Shown here: positions 42,584-42,594 of the stretch, one piece after another
Layout: the number at the start of each line of letters is the position of its first letter
How positions within the stretch are numbered: position 1 is the first letter of the stretch
Assembly: GCA_964292295.1 (NCBI GenBank)
Contig: CAXYVC010000013.1
Location: 1-42,594 of the forward strand
Length of the DNA: 42,594 bases
Reading direction: 5' to 3'
Origin: CAXYVC01 sp964292295
Lineage (GTDB): Bacteria > Acidobacteriota > Holophagae > Holophagales > Holophagaceae
The notes under the pieces: generated by a model
Databases searched by the model: none
Told to the model about the DNA's origin: nothing
The model's input: the letters and a program-made list of their open reading frames with translations, nothing else
Program-made: the position numbers and the translations under genes

Positions 42584-42594
42584 GGTCTTCCGCC

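Overview
This window is GC-rich throughout, densely packed with genes and free of obvious insertion sequences, CRISPR arrays, tRNA or rRNA genes. It reads as a chromosomal segment of a Gram-negative heterotroph: there are outer-membrane porins, a tripartite RND efflux pump and periplasmic proteins. The mix of families (short-Q-loop cytochrome bd, formiminotransferase-cyclodeaminase, phosphate-selective-type porins, rplI and hup away from their usual partners) makes me think of Acidobacteriota, class Holophagae (Geothrix/Holophaga-like). That is an impression from protein resemblance and cannot be proved without a database search.

Layout. Bases 1-2937 (+): end of a sigma-54 activator, prmA, murI. 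Bases 2977-8462 (-): a very large hybrid sensor kinase, a small membrane protein, and an ECF sigma factor with an overlapping membrane partner. Bases 8528-9710: a family-4 uracil-DNA glycosylase and a convergent PilZ protein. Bases 9747-13547 (+): rplI with a structured leader, hup, proline-catabolic pruA and an MscS channel. Bases 13648-16922 (+): cydAB and rsmI. Bases 16992-19636 (+): two tandem paralogous porins. Bases 19869-28347 (-): scpB-like decarboxylase, ftcD, a small His-rich protein and a three-gene heavy-metal RND efflux operon. Bases 28505-30934 (+): a Spy/CpxP-like periplasmic protein, a LytS-type kinase and a LytTR response regulator. Bases 30909-33371 (-): terC, ribF and a frameshifted thpR. 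Bases 33449-37483 (+): an unknown membrane protein, rsmE and an SNF2 helicase. Bases 37548-39604 (-): acyl-CoA dehydrogenase and pssA. Finally mnmG (+) and galU (-) overlap tail to tail, and an outward-facing promoter lies at the right edge.

Most of the segment is housekeeping: ribosome and tRNA modification (prmA, rsmI, rsmE, mnmG, rplI), cell envelope (murI, pssA, galU), cofactors (ribF) and respiration (cydAB). The accessory interest lies between about 25 and 31 kb, where several metal- and envelope-linked features cluster. These are an HME-type efflux pump preceded by a CzcI-like His-rich protein; an FtcD enzyme carrying an apparently perfect C2H2 zinc-finger insertion; and a Spy-like protein encoded directly upstream of a LytS/LytTR pair, with a 9-bp direct repeat of LytTR-site geometry in front of it. 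I think the last of these is the best candidate here for an undescribed signalling module.

A recurring regulatory pattern is a -10-like hexamer only 6-9 bases upstream of several start codons (prmA, udg, rsmI, the LytS-like kinase, pssA), without a well-placed Shine-Dalgarno sequence. This suggests leaderless transcripts. Strong GC-rich hairpins separate most transcription units.
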